This document shows positions 36,601 through 49,159 of a DNA stretch of 64,000 nt, piece by piece. The notes under the pieces are model-generated. The model ran no database searches. It was not told the origin of the DNA and saw only the letters and a program-made list of their open reading frames with translations. The position numbers and the translations under genes were made by a program. The number at the start of each line of letters is the position of its first letter. Position 1 is the first letter of the stretch. Source of the DNA: Clusia tigrina (taxonomy: Eukaryota > Arthropoda > Insecta > Diptera > Clusiidae); NCBI GenBank assembly GCA_920105625.2, contig OV050030.1:160403863-160467862 (forward strand), written 5' to 3'.

Positions 36601-39600
36601 TTTCCAACAATCAAATGCTTGTAACTTTTTCCTGAAGCGAAATTTTGTAACAATAAAGTACTCGAGACTCTTATCAATTTAAACTATCACTCATGGCTAT
36701 GATACTCTTGAGTCCCAAATCAAACACTTATAAAACTACAAATGGCCCTAACTTCTATACGGTGCATACATTTTGTGACAATAAAGTATTCGTGCCTCTT
36801 ATCAATTTAAACTATCGCTCATGGCTATGATACCCTTGATTCCCAAATCAAACACTGACAAAACTTCAAATGGCGCTAAATTCTATACTGTGCGTCCTAT
36901 ATCTATCAAAGTTTGCAACATTCAAATGCTTGTAACTTTTTACTGGAGCGTAATAAAATATTGAAATTTTGTGACTATAAAGTACTCGAGCCTTTTATCA
37001 ATTTAAGCTATCGCTGATAGCTATGCTACCCTTGAGTCCCAAATCAAACACTTATAAAACTTCAAATTGCCCTAACTTCTATACGTTGCGTCTTATATCT
37101 ATCACAGTTTGCAACAATCAAATGCTTGTAACTTTTTACTGGAGCGTCATAAAACCTTGACATTTTGTGACAATAAAGTATTCGTGCCTCTTATCAAGCT
37201 ATCGCTCATAGCTATGCTACCCTTGAGTCCCAAATCAAACACTGATAAATCTTCAAATGGCCCTAACTTCTATACGGTGCGTCCTATACCTATCAAAGTT
37301 TGCAACATTCAAATGCTTGTAACTTTTTACTGGAGCGAAATAAAATCCTGAAATTTTGCGACAATAAAGTACTCGATCCTCTTATCAATTTAAACTATCG
37401 CTCATGGCTATGATACCCTTGAGTCCCAAATCAAATACTTATAAAACTACAAATGACCCTAACTTTTATACGGTGCGTTCTATACCTATCAAAGTTTGCA
37501 ACATTCAAATGCTTGTAACTTTTTACTGAAGCGAAATTTTGTAACAATAAAGTACTCGAGCCTCTTATCAATTTAAACTATCGCTCATGGCTATGATACT
37601 CTTGAGTCCCAAATCAAACACTTATAAAACTACAAATGGCCGTAACTTCTATACGGTGCGTCCTATGTCTATCAAAGTTTGCAACAATCAAATGCTTGTA
37701 ACTTTTTACTGGAGCGTAATAAAGCCTTGAAATTTTGTGACAGTAAAGTACTCGTGCCTCTTGACAATTTAAGCTATCACTGATAGCTATGCTACCCCTG
37801 AGTCCCAAATCAAACACTTATAAAACTACAAATGGCCCTTACTTCTATACGGTGCGTCCTATACCTATCAAAGTATGCAACATTCAAATGCTTGTAACTT
37901 TTTACTGAAGCGAAATTTTGTAACAATAAAGTACTCGAGCCTCTTATCAATTTAAACTATCGCTCATGGCTATGATACTCTTGAGTCCCAAATCAAACAC
38001 TTATAAAACTACAAATGGCCCTCACTTCTATACGGTGCATTCTATATCTATCAAAGTTTGCACCAATCAAATGCTTGTAACTTTTTACTGGAGCGTAATA
38101 AAGCCTTGAAATTTTGTGACAATAAAGTACTCGTGCCTCTTGTCAATTTAAGCTATCGCTCATAGCTATGCTACCCCTGAGTCCCAAAACAAACACTAAT
38201 AAAACTTCAAATGGCCCTAACTTCTATAATGTGCGTCCTATACCTATCAAAGTTTGCAACATTCAAATGCTTGTAACTTTTTACTGGAGCGTAATAAAAT
38301 CTTGAAATTTTGTGACAATAAAGTACTCGAGACTCCTGTCAAATTAAGCTATCGCTCAAACCTCTGCTACCCTTGAGTCTCAAATCAAACACGGATAAAT
38401 CTTCAAATGGCCCTAACTTCTTTACGGTGTGTCTTATACCTATCACAGTTTGCAACAATCAAATGATTGTAACTTTTTACTGGAACATCATAAAACCTTG
38501 ACATTTTGTGACAATAAAGTACTCATGCCTCTTATCAATTTAAGCTATCGCTCATACCTATGCTACCCTTGAGTCCCAAATCAAACACTGATAAAACTTC
38601 AAATGGCCCTAAATTCTATACTGTGCGTCCTATATCTATCAAGGTTTGCAACATTTATATGCTTGTAACTTTTCACTGGTGCGTAATAAAATCTTGAAAT
38701 TTTGGGACAATAAAGTACTCGAGCCTCTTATCAATTTAAGCTATCGCTCATAGCTATGCTACCCTTGAGTCCCAAATCAAACACCTATAAAACTTTAAAT
38801 GGCCCTAACTTCTATACGGTGCGTCCTATACCTATCAAAGTTTGCAACAATCAAATGCTTGTAACTTTTTACTGGAGCGTAATAAAACCTTGAAATTTTG
38901 TGACAATAAAGTACTCGTGTCTCTTGTCAATTTAAGATATCGCCCATAGCTAAGCTACCCCAGAGTCCCAAAACAAACTCTGATAAAACTTCAAATGGCC
39001 CTAACTTCTATACGGTGCGTCTTATACCTATCACAGTTTGACACAATGAAATGCTTGTAACTTTTTACTGGAGCGTCATAAAACCTCGACATTTTGTGAC
39101 AATAAAGTATTCGTGCCCCTTATCAATTTACGCTATCGCTCATAGCTATGCTGCCCTAGAGTCTCAAATCAAACACTGATAAAACTTCAAATGGCGCTAA
39201 ATTCTATACTGTGCATCCTATATCTATCAAAGTTGGCAACATTCAAATGCTTGTAATTTTTTACTGGAGCGTAATAAAATCTTGAAATTTTGTGACATTA
39301 AAGTACTCGAGCCTCTTATCAATTTAAGCTATCGCTCATAGCTATGCTACCCTTGAGTCCCAAATCATACACTTATAAAACTTCAAATTGCCCTAACTTC
39401 TATACGGTGCGTCTTATATCTATCACAGTTTGCAACAATCAAATGCTTGTAAGTTTTTACTGGAGCGTCATAAAACCTTGACATTTTGTGACAATAAATT
39501 ATTCGTGCCTCTTATCAATTTAAGCTATCGCTCATAGCTATGCTACCCTTGAGTCCCAAATCAAACACTGATAAATCTTCAAATGGCCCTAAATTCTATA

Positions 39601-40150
39601 CCGTGCGTCCTATATCTATCAAAGTTTGCAACATTCAAATGTTGTAACCCTTTACTGGAGCGAAAGAAAATCTTGAAATTTTGTGACAATAAAGTACTCG
39701 AGCCTCTTATCAATTTAAGCTATCGCTCATAGCTATACTACCTTTGAGTCCCAAATCAAACACTTATAAAACTACAAATGGGCCCAACTTCTATACGGTG
39801 CGTTCTATATCTATCAAAGTTTGCAACAATCAAATGCTTGTAAATTTTTACTGAAGCGAAATTTTGTAACAATAAAGTACTCGAGCCTCTTATCAATTTA
39901 AACTATCGCTAATGGCTATGATACTCTTGAGTCCCAAATCAAACACTTATAAAACTACAAATGGCCCAAACTTCTATACGGTGCGTCCTATATCTATCAA
40001 AGTTTCCAACAATCAAATGCTTGTAACTTTTTCCTGAAGCGAAATTTTGTAACAATAAAGTACTCGAGACTCTTATCAATTTAAACTATCACTCATGGCT
40101 ATGATACTCTTGAGTCCCAAATCAAACACTTATAAAACTACAAATGGCCC
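30609..40150. repeat. Higher-order repeat, 3396/3592 bp (18/19 monomers), three copies
   Basis: A matching series of variant monomers begins near 30609, 34005 and 37597, giving periods of 3396 and 3592 bp, which differ by 196 bp (one monomer). Tags shared between copies include CTTATCAAGCTATCG (a 6-bp deletion; about 30204, 33604 and 37196) and a truncated monomer at GGTGCATACATTTTGTG (about 33364 and 36763). The third copy has lost one monomer near 38225 and diverges at about 40150. Confidence 0.85.
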
Positions 40151-40560
40151 TAACTTCTATACGGTGCGTCCTATATCTATCAAAGTTTCCAACAATCAAA
40201 TGATTGTAACTTTTTACTGGAGCGTAATAAAATCTTGAAATTTTGTGACAATAAAGTACTCGTGCCTCTTGTCAATTTAAGCTATCGCCCATAGCTATGC
40301 TACCCCTGAGTCCCAAAACAAACACTGATAAAACTTCAAATGGCCCTAACATCTATACGGTGCGTCTTATACCTATCACAGTTTGCAACAATCAAATGCT
40401 TGTAACGTTTTACTGGAGCGTCATAAAACCTTGACATTTTGTGACAATAAAGTATTCGTGCCTCTTATCAATTTAAACTATCGCTCATGGCTATGATACC
40501 CTTGAGTCCCAAATCAAACACTTATAAAACTACAAATGGCCCTAACTTGTATACGGTGCG

Positions 40561-43500
40561 TCTTATATCTATCACAGTTTGCAACAATCGAATGCTTGTA
40601 ACTTTTTACTGGAGCGTAATAAAACCTTGAAATTTTGTGACAATAAAGTACTCGTGACTCTTGTCAATTTAAGCTATCGCTCATAGCTATGCTACCCCTG
40701 AGTCCCAAAACAAACACTGATAAAACTTCAAATGGCACTAACTTCTATACGGTGCGTCTTATACCTATCACAGTTTGCAACAATCATATGCTTGTAACTT
40801 TTTACTGGAGAGTCATAAAGCCTTGACATTTTGTGACACTAAAGTACCTCTTATCAATTTAAGTTATCGCTCATAGCTATGCTACCCTTGACTCCCAAAT
40901 CAAACACTGATAAATCTTCAAATGGCCCTAAATTCTATAATGTGCGTCCTATATCTATCAAAGTTTGCAACATTCAAATGCTTGTAACTTTTTACTGGAG
41001 CGTAATAAAATCTTGAAATTTTGTGACAATAAAGTATTCGTGCCTCTTATCAATTTATGCTATCGCTAATAGGTATGCTACCCTTGAGTCCCAAATCAAA
41101 CACTAATAAATCTTCAAATGGCCCTAAATTCTATTCTGTGCGACCTATATCTATCAAACTTTGCAACAATCAAATGTTGTAACTTTTTACTGGAGCGTAA
41201 TAAAATCTTGAAATTTTGTGACAATGAAGTACTCGAGCCTCTTATCAATTTAAGCTATCGCTCATACCTCTGCTACCCTTGAGTCTCAAATCAAACACGG
41301 ATAAAACTTCAAATGGCCCTAACTTCTTTATGGTGTGTCTTATACCTATCACAATTTGCAACAATCAAATGCTTGTAACTTTTTACTGGAACATCATAAA
41401 ACCTTGACATATTTTGACAATAAAATACTCATGCCTCTTATCAATTTAAGCTATCGCTCATACCTCTTCTACCCTTGAGTTCGAAAACAAACACTGATAA
41501 ATCTTCAAATGGCCCTAAATTCTATACTGTGCGTCCTATATCTATCAAAGTTTGCAACATTCAAATGTTGTAACTTTTTACTGGAGCGTAATAAAATCTT
41601 GGAATTTTGTGACAATAAAGTACTCGCGCCTCTTATCAATTTAAGCTATCGCTCATAGCTATGCTACCTTTGAGTCCCAAATCAAACACTTATAAAACTT
41701 CAAATTTCCCTAACTTCTATACGGTGCGTCCTATACCTACCAAAGTTTGCAACAATCAAATGCTTGCAACTTTTTACTGGAGAGTAATAAAATCTTGAAA
41801 TTTTGTGACAATAAAGTACTCGTGCCTCTTGTCAATTTAAGCTATCGCTCATAGCTATGCTACCCTTGAGTCCCAAATCAAACACTGATAAATCTTCAAA
41901 TGGCCCTAAATTCCAGACTGTGCGTCCTATACCTATCAAAGTTTGCTACATTCAAATGCTTGTAACTTTTTACTGGAGAGAAATAATATCTTGAAATTTT
42001 GTGACAATAAAGTACTCGTGTCTCTTGTCAATTTAAGCTATCGCCCATAGCTATGCTACCCCTGAGTCCCAAAACAAACACTGATAAAACTTCAAATGGC
42101 CCTAACTTCTATACGGTGCGTCTTATACCTTTCACAGTTTGCAACAATCGAATGCTTGTAACTTTTTACTGGAGCGTAATAAAACCTTGAAATTTTGTGA
42201 CAATAAAGTACTCGTGACTCTTGTCAATTTAAGCTATCGCTCATAGCTATGCTACCCCTGAGTCCCAAAACAAACACTGATAAAACTTCAAATGGCACTA
42301 ACTTCTATACGGTGCGTCTTATACCTATCACAGTTTGCAACAATCATATGCTTGTAACTTTTTACTGGAGAGTCATAAAGCCTTGACATTTTGTGACACT
42401 AAAGTACCTCTTATCAATTTAAGTTATCGCTCATAGCTATGCTACCCTTGACTCCCAAATCAAACACTGATAAATCTTCAAATGGCCCTAAATTCTATAA
42501 TGTGCGTCCTATATCTATCAAAGTTTGCAACATTCAAATGCTTGTAACTTTTTACTGGAGCGTAATAAAATCTTGAAATTTTGTGACAATAAAGTATTCG
42601 TGCCTCTTATCAATTTATGCTATCGCTAATAGGTATGCTACCCTTGAGTCCCAAATCAAACACTAATAAATCTTCAAATGGCCCTAAATTCTATTCTGTG
42701 CGACCTATATCTATCAAACTTTGCAACAATCAAATGTTGTAACTTTTTACTGGAGCGTAATAAAATCTTGAAATTTTGTGACAATGAAGTACTCGAGCCT
42801 CTTATCAATTTAAGCTATCGCTCATACCTCTGCTACCCTTGAGTCCCAAATCAAACACGGATAAAACTTCAAATGGCCCTAACTTCTTTATGGTGTGTCT
42901 TATACCTATCACAATTTGCAACAATCAAATGCTTGTAACTTTTTACTGGAACATCATAAAACCTTGACATATTTTGACAATAAAATACTCATGCCTCTTA
43001 TCAATTTAAGCTATCGCTCATACCTCTTCTACCCTTGAGTTCCAAAACAAACACTGATAAATCTTCAAATGGCCCTAAATTCTATACTGTGCGTCCTATA
43101 TCTATCAAAGTTTGCAACATTCAAATGTTGTAACTTTTTACTGGAGCGTAATAAAATCTTGGAATTTTGTGACAATAAAGTACTCGCGCCTCTTATCAAT
43201 TTAAGCTATCGCTCATAGCTATGCTACCTTTGAGTCCCAAATCAAACACTTATAAAACTTCAAATTTCCCTAACTTCTATACGGTGCGTCCTATACCTAC
43301 CAAAGTTTGCAACAATCAAATGCTTGCAACTTTTTACTGGAGAGTAATAAAATCTTGAAATTTTGTGACAATAAAGTACTCGTGCCTCTTGTCAATTTAA
43401 GCTATCGCTCATAGCTATGCTACCCTTGAGTCCCAAATCAAACACTGATAAATCTTCAAATGGCCCTAAATTCCAGACTGTGCGTCCTATACCTATCAAA

Positions 43501-43680
43501 GTTTGCAACATTCAAATGCTTGTAACTTTTTACTGGAGAGAAATAATATCTTGAAATTTTGTGACAATAAAGTACTCGTGTCTCTTGTCAATTTAAGCTA
43601 TCGCCCATAGCTATGCTACCCCTGAGTCCCAAAACAAACACTGATAAAACTTCAAATGGCCCTAACTTCTATACGGTGCG
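40561..43680. repeat. Near-identical 1560-bp tandem duplication (8 monomers)
   Basis: Positions 40561-42120 and 42121-43680 align base for base at a fixed offset of 1560 bp. Only a handful of differences were seen by eye, for example GAGTCTC/GAGTCCC at 41281/42841 and TTCGAAA/TTCCAAA at 41479/43039. It is the most recent amplification in the window, or an assembly duplication. Confidence 0.9.
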
Positions 43681-44441
43681 TCTTATACCTTTCACAGTTT
43701 GCAACAATCAAATGCTTGTAACGTTTTACTGGAGCGTCATAAAACCTTGACATTTTGTGACAATAAAGTATTCGTGCCTCTTATCAATTTAAGCTATCGC
43801 TCATAGGTATGTAGGTATGCTACCCTTGAGTCCCAAATCAAACACTGATAAATCTTAAAATGGCCCTAAATTCTATTCTGTGCGTCCTATATCTATCAAA
43901 CTTTGCAACATTAAAATGTTGTAACTTTTTACTGGAGCGTAATAAAATCTTGAAATTTTGTGACAATGAAGTACTCGAGCCTCTTATCAATTTAAGCTAT
44001 CGCTCATACCTCTGCTACCCTTGAGTCCCAAATCAAACACGGATAAAACTTCAAATGGTCCTAACTTCTTTACGGTGTGTCTTATACCTATCACAGTTTG
44101 CAACAATCAAATGCTTGTAACTTTTTACTGGTATATCATAAAACCTTGACATTTTGTGACAATAAAGTACTCATGCCTCTTATCAATTTAAGCTATCGCT
44201 CATACCTCTGCTACCCTTGAGTCCCAAATCAAACACTGATAAATCTTCAAATGGCCCTAAATTCTATACTGTGCGTCCTATATCTATCAAAGTTTGCAAC
44301 ATTCAAATGTTGTAACTTTTTACTGGAGCGTAATAAAATCTTGGAATTTTGTGACAATAAAGTACTCGAGCCTCTTATCAATTTAAGCTATCGCTCATAG
44401 CTATGCTACCTTTGAGTCCCAAATCAAACACTGATAAAATT

Positions 44442-44454
44442 TCAAATGGCCCTA
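44442..44454. repeat. Target site duplication of the non-LTR insertion, left copy
   Basis: TCAAATGGCCCTA lies directly next to the 3' end of the element and is repeated at 49915-49927. The uninterrupted satellite has this word once, followed by ACTTCTATACGG. Confidence 0.92.
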
Positions 44455-44552
44455 GGTTAGGTTAGGTTAATGTGGCAGCCAGTTCAAGGACCAGCTCACT
44501 CTGACCACCATGGGTCCATTGTGATACCACCGCGCCACAACGCACCTCCGAT
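44455..44552 (-). other. 3' UTR and TAACC-repeat tail of the non-LTR element
   Basis: A short region after the ORF2 stop. On the element strand it ends ATTAACCTAACCTAACC and then meets the target duplication. There is no poly(A) and no AATAAA. The tail on the plus strand is about three copies of TTAGG, the common insect telomere motif. Confidence 0.85.
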
Positions 44553-45050
44553 TCACTCGTCGAACCATTTTGAAGCCATAATAAAGCGCAGGATTTGTTT
44601 GATCTTCGCGCTAGACACCTCTGTAAGAGAGCTAAAAGCGAATTTGCCTAAAGAGCCCGCTCTGCTTCTGGCCAGAGCGGGGCAACTACAGAAGAGATGC
44701 TCCACAGTCTCCTCCTCCTCCTCATCCCCACAGTTTCTGCAGTATTCATGAGAGAATACTCCCAGCCTGAGAGCATGTCTGCCGAAAAGCCAGTGACCAG
44801 TGATACATGCCACGACCTTAGAGATATTCTCTCTCGGCAGGGCACGCAAGTCTCTAGTTTTCCTACTATTAAGTTCGGGCCACATTAGCCTAGTCGTTAA
44901 GCAAGTGCCCTCTTGTGCCCAAGACCCATTGGTCTCACGCACGACCCTATCCTTCAGCATCAGTTTACAGGTGGCAATAGGTATTCCAATTTCACATCTG
45001 TCCATGCCTAAAGGAAGGTTGGTACCCCGTCTGGCTAAGTCATCAGCCCT
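44553..45050 (-). pseudogene. ORF2 C-terminal region with Cys/His motif
   Basis: This lies downstream of the TGA at 45051 in the same frame: RADDLARRGT (end of RNase H), then a helix-rich segment and a zinc-binding-like pattern CRNCGDEEEEETVEHLFCSC. This Cys-Cys-His-Cys arrangement at the ORF2 end is common in I, R1 and Jockey relatives and probably binds RNA or DNA. The last residues before the stop are SKWFDE. Confidence 0.85.
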
Positions 45051-45750
45051 TCAATTTCCCGCAATATCGCTATGCCCCGGAACCCATATAAGGCGTACCT
45101 TGAAAGCGGTACTGATATCATTTAGGGCTGCTCGGCAGTCCTGAGCAACCTTTGATTTCAGTGCCACCGAATTCATTGACAAGATGGCCGCCTGGCTATC
45201 CGAGTACATATTTATAATATTTCTTGTTACGGTATGTCTATTTAAGTAGACGGCTACCTCCTTTATGGCTAGGAACTCTGCTTGATAAACACTGCAGTGG
45301 TCGGGGAGACGGAAAGAAAGTTCCAGTCCCAATTCTTGTGAGAAAACTCCAAAACCGACTCTATCGTCAAGTTTGGATCCGTCAGTGTAGAAATGAAGTT
45401 CCCCCCTTCTCCATGGCATTGGTGTTTGCCACTCTCTTCTAGACGGAATATATGTCTGGAAGTGCCTATCGAAGTTGAGATTAGGTATAGAGTGGTCAAT
45501 GTGTTGGACAGAACTACTCCAGGTATGCGCAATCGTCGAGTGACCAATTTGCCGATCATGCCATAACGCCGCACATTTCAGCCTTAGTGCTGATGTGGCG
45601 GCCATTTGTTTCCCTACCAGCTCTAATGTAGGTAGGTTGAGTATTACTTCAAAAGCTTTAGTAAGCGTGGTCCTTAAGGCACCAGAGATACACAAAAAAC
45701 CGTTCTTTGGACCTTGCTCAGAAGCTTCAATTAGCTTTGTTTCTGAGTGG
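45051..45750 (-). pseudogene. ORF2 RNase H domain and preceding linker
   Basis: The four RNase H landmarks are visible: HFYTDGSK (Asp), YQAEFLAIKEV (Glu), MYSDSQAAI (Asp) and VPGHSDIAGN (final His/Asp region). The domain would degrade RNA after reverse transcription. Its frame is shifted relative to the reverse transcriptase and ends at a TGA placed right after GHSDIAGN, in the middle of the family motif, so the stop is a mutation rather than the natural end. Confidence 0.92.
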
Positions 45751-46900
45751 CTGGCCACCATAGCAGTATTCCATATAGCAATATGGGTCTGACCACCGAA
45801 ATGTATAGCCAGTGCATAATTCGTGTGGATAGCCTCCACCTGATTCCGACCGCTTTTTTACATATGTACAAAGCAATATTGGCCTTTCTGACTCTTTCTT
45901 CAATATTGGGTTTCCCGGTAAGTTTTCTATCTAGTACTAGTCCCAAATATCTAACTGTCTCCTTCATCGGAATTTCCACACGTTTGTATGTTAGCGGGGA
46001 GACCTCAGGAGATCTATTTTTCTTAGAAAAGAGGATTAATTCCATTTTCTCAGGGTTTAACCCTAATCCCCTTCTTCCCGTCCAACCAGTAAGCGTGGTC
46101 ATGCTAGAGCGCAAAATATCCATAAGAGTGTTTGGATATTTCCCTCTGATCACAATTGCCAAGTCTTCAGCGTAGGCGACGACATGGCAACCCTCTCTCT
46201 CTAGGGCTGGCAGTAAAGAATTTACCGCCAAATTCCAGAGCAGGGGGGAGAGAACTCCTCCCTGAGGAGTGCCTCTGCATACCTGTCTGCTTAAGGTGTG
46301 GGAACCTAAGCTGGCAGTTACCCTTCTACTGACGAGTATCATTTCTACCATCGCTACCATATTAGGATCGACGCCCAGAGCTTCTAACGCTCCCGTAATG
46401 GCGTTCGCATTTATGTTGTTGAAAGCGCCTTCTATGTCAATGAACGCCGCTAGTGCGAAAACTTTCTGCTGGATGGCTTTTTCCACTATACCAATAAGTA
46501 CGTGTAACGCCGTCTCTGTCGATTTGCCCTTCGTGTATGCATGTTGTGCCGACGCTATTCTACCAGTTGGTATAGCTTCCCGAAAGTGTACATCCATCAA
46601 ACTCGCCAGTGTTTTTAGGAGGAAAGACTTGAGTCTGATTGGTCTGAAGTCTTTAGGATTTACATGAGAGGACCTGCCTGCCTTGGGTATGAAGGAAACC
46701 TTCGTTTCTCTCCATCTCAGCGGAATATAGCCCATGTTTAGACAGGTTCTAATTGCAGTCACAACCCAGGGCGTAATTATGTCCCGTGATTGTTGCAGTT
46801 CAGCTGGATAGATTCCATCCGGACCCGGAGATTTATATGGACCAAAGGTGTTAATGCCCCACTGAACTTTCTCGACTGTAACTATCGCATTCCCTATCTC
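45731..46900 (-). pseudogene. ORF2 reverse transcriptase with altered YADD box
   Basis: Motifs in order: PGPDGIYP, FIPKAG, DFRPIRLKSFLLKTL, QHAYTKGKSTE, AFIDIEGAFNN (catalytic Asp, motif A), RGTPQGGVLSPLLWN, then AYAEDLAI where YADD is expected (46163-46174), and LGLNPEKMELILF with VRYLGLVLD. The Glu codon GAA (46166-46168) replaces the first motif-C Asp, which binds catalytic metal in this family. RPIRLKSF also departs from the usual RPISLTSF. The domain is otherwise open with no stop. Confidence 0.92.
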
Positions 46901-47469
46901 AGACTGCCTGCCCCTAGGTGTCGGGTTATCACCCTCCACTGTGCTACTGCCTGGAAAATGCGTATCTAAGAGAAGAGCCAAAGATTCCTCGCTCGATTCA
47001 CTCCACATATCACCCGGACCTTTAAGGTAGCCCAGGTTGTGTGGTGTCCTCGCTAGGATTCTTCTTAGTCTAGCTGCTTCCGATGTTTCTTCCACATCCC
47101 TACAATATTTTTGCCAGGACTGTCGCTGCGCAATTCTGATTGCTTTCTTGTATATTTTTAGCTCAGCCTTGTAGGCTTCCCAGTCCGCGGGCAGACCCGA
47201 AATTTTAGCCCTGTTAAATAGCCGCCTGTTGGACTTCCGGAGAAGGCCTAGATCCATTGACCACCAAGGTGGTTTGTCCTTGCCTCTCAGTTTTGCAACC
47301 GGGCTCCCGGCTGTCAGTGAACTATTCAGGGCCATGGTTACCTGATTGATCAGCCCGTCTAATTCCACAGGGTCTGTGGGATCAGACGGGGGATTTATTG
47401 GCAGCGAGGCCCTGAGAGTTTTCCTATACTTCCCCCAGTCCGTTCTCCGTATATTTCTAAAGGTCTTAA

Positions 47470-48136
47470 CTGGAGCTCGTGGGAAGTTCACTTCGTATTC
47501 TATATAGCGATGGTCAGAGTAGGAATTTTCATTCGACACTCTCCATATTTTTATATTGTTAGCGAAGTTATCGAAGGTCAGGTTAATATCTAACACTTCC
47601 CTTCTATTTTGTGTTATAAACGTCGGCTCTGAGCCTAAATTTACCACACTAAGCTTATTCTCTATAATGAAGTCTAAAACTGACTCACCTCTTGCGTTAG
47701 TGTTTGAGCTTCCCCACAAAGTGTTGTGTGCGTTTACGTCACTGGAGACAACCAAGTTCCTTTTGGCTGCGGCTGCCTCCATGACCAATGTCCGAACCTC
47801 CTCTGGTGGAGCGACCTTGTCGTGAGGCATATATGCGGAGGCTACCCAGAGACTGCTATTTTGCAGCTCAATGCTTGCCGCCACCGTATCGCCATTACTT
47901 AACTGTGGGAGCAAAAAGATGTTAATGTTATCCTTTGCAACTATACAAGCACGAGGCTTACCTGTTCTCTGAGCGGCTATCATCTTGAAGCCTCTCATCT
48001 TCAAACCGCAGATTTTGTTGCCGCATATCCACGGCTCTTGGATGAGGGCCACGTCAAAACCACCGGAACCCAGGCGGACCATCAAGTTCGCAGAGGCGAG
48101 TTTACTATGGTGGAGGGTTATTTTGATCAGCTTCAT
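47470..48136 (-). pseudogene. ORF2 apurinic-type endonuclease domain
   Basis: Motifs of the APE-like endonuclease are present in order: ALIQEPW (Glu), ASAYMPHD (Tyr), SSDVNAHNTLWGSSNTNARGE (Asp/Asn), LDINLTF (Asp) and NSYSDHRYIEYEV (SDH). This enzyme nicks the target so that its 3' end primes reverse transcription. No frameshift or stop was seen in this domain, making it the best preserved part of the element. Confidence 0.92.
48105..48136 (-). other. ORF1/ORF2 overlap, about 32 nt
   Basis: The ORF2 ATG at 48134-48136 lies upstream of the ORF1 stop TAG at 48105-48107, in a different frame. Short overlaps of this kind are known in R1 and LOA relatives, where ORF2 may be made by reinitiation or frameshifting. 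The mechanism here is not visible. Confidence 0.7.
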
Positions 48137-49159
48137 AAGAATCTGTCCTTCTTGCCTCCACCATCGTAACGTCCGCGTCCTCCTCTTCTTCGATGTAGTC
48201 AAGCAGGTCGTCCTCCTCAAAGAGCTGCCCGACCCCGGTCAGCTGCTCTGAGTCGGTCGACCTTTGGCTGCTGGACAACCCTTCTTCACCACCGCCAGCC
48301 TCGCTAGCCTTGTCACCCTCTATCTCCTCCGGCTCCAAAACTTGCTCGTCACTGCGGTAGATCCGGACGGTCGCGTCAACGAACCCGAACCTGACTACCC
48401 CGTTTCTCTCTGCCAGTGGGGCAAGGGACTCAGCGTTGAGTATCAGCAACACCTGCCTCCTTCCTTCCACTGGCTCCTCGAGCTTCGCTACCTTCCAGTT
48501 ATGGGTTGGCAGCTCCCTATTGCACGATCTAAAGATCGCCTCTATTCTCTACGGTTCAGCTGGCTTAGCCGGGAGCCAGACCCGGGCTCTGGGTCTGCTG
48601 GGAACTTCTTCCCTGCTGACGGCTTCTAGCTCGGCTCCCGGCCAGATCTCGCCAACCTTGCTTACCGCGATCTTGTAAAGGTTGGCTGACCTGCTGTCAT
48701 CGCATGCGATAAGTTTGGCCCTGCCCTGATACCAGCCCGCATCATGACAGAAAGGGGGGTCCAGGGTTTTCCTCTAAGACTTGGAGGTAGACTTCGGCAA
48801 TCGCTTGCTCCACCCACCTCCACTTCTCTTTTTATGACCCCTTCCTCCTCCTTCCGGTCGATGATGGCCAGCATCTCACCCCCACCTTTGACAACGTCGC
48901 TGTAGGATGGGTATTTCTGGCCGCCGACTTTTTGTCTTTTAGCGACCTCACCCGCCTCTTCAGCCGAACGTTGTCTCTTTGGGGCTGTACCCGCCGGTTT
49001 GCCCAAGCCGGATAGCACCCCCCTTGCCCACTCTACCGATTTGGCTTGCTCCTCAGTGAGCTGGTCTGTGGGTAGAGCCTCTTGTTTGGCCATGACCCTC
49101 ATGGCCGCCTTCCTATCATAATAGGCCTGCTTAGACGGACGGACGGGTTTAAACGCCAA

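Larger units (their letters stand above)
22658..44454. repeat. Tandem satellite array, middle block
   Basis: This is the same 196-bp family as the left block, continuous from the BEL/Pao target duplication to the non-LTR insertion. Many monomers use the short variant CTGAAGCGAAATTTTG, which lacks 13 bp. Higher-order repeats fill most of the block. No other gene or element is seen inside it. Confidence 0.97.
44553..48136 (-). pseudogene. ORF2: endonuclease - reverse transcriptase - RNase H polyprotein
   Basis: The likely start is the ATG at 48134-48136 (MKLIKITLHHS), overlapping the end of ORF1. The order is: endonuclease (48136 to about 47470), linker, reverse transcriptase (about 46830-45750), RNase H (about 45440-45040) and a C-terminal Cys/His segment with CRNCG and HLFCSC (about 44640-44740). 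One long open frame covers endonuclease to reverse transcriptase thumb. A frameshift near 45750 and an in-frame TGA at 45051-45053 break the rest. The protein would nick target DNA, prime on it and copy the element RNA. About 1190 codons is a usual length for this group. Confidence 0.93.

Noticed and set aside
44455..44470. A true telomere or interstitial telomere array
   Set aside because: Only about three TTAGG copies are present and they form the 3' tail of the non-LTR element.
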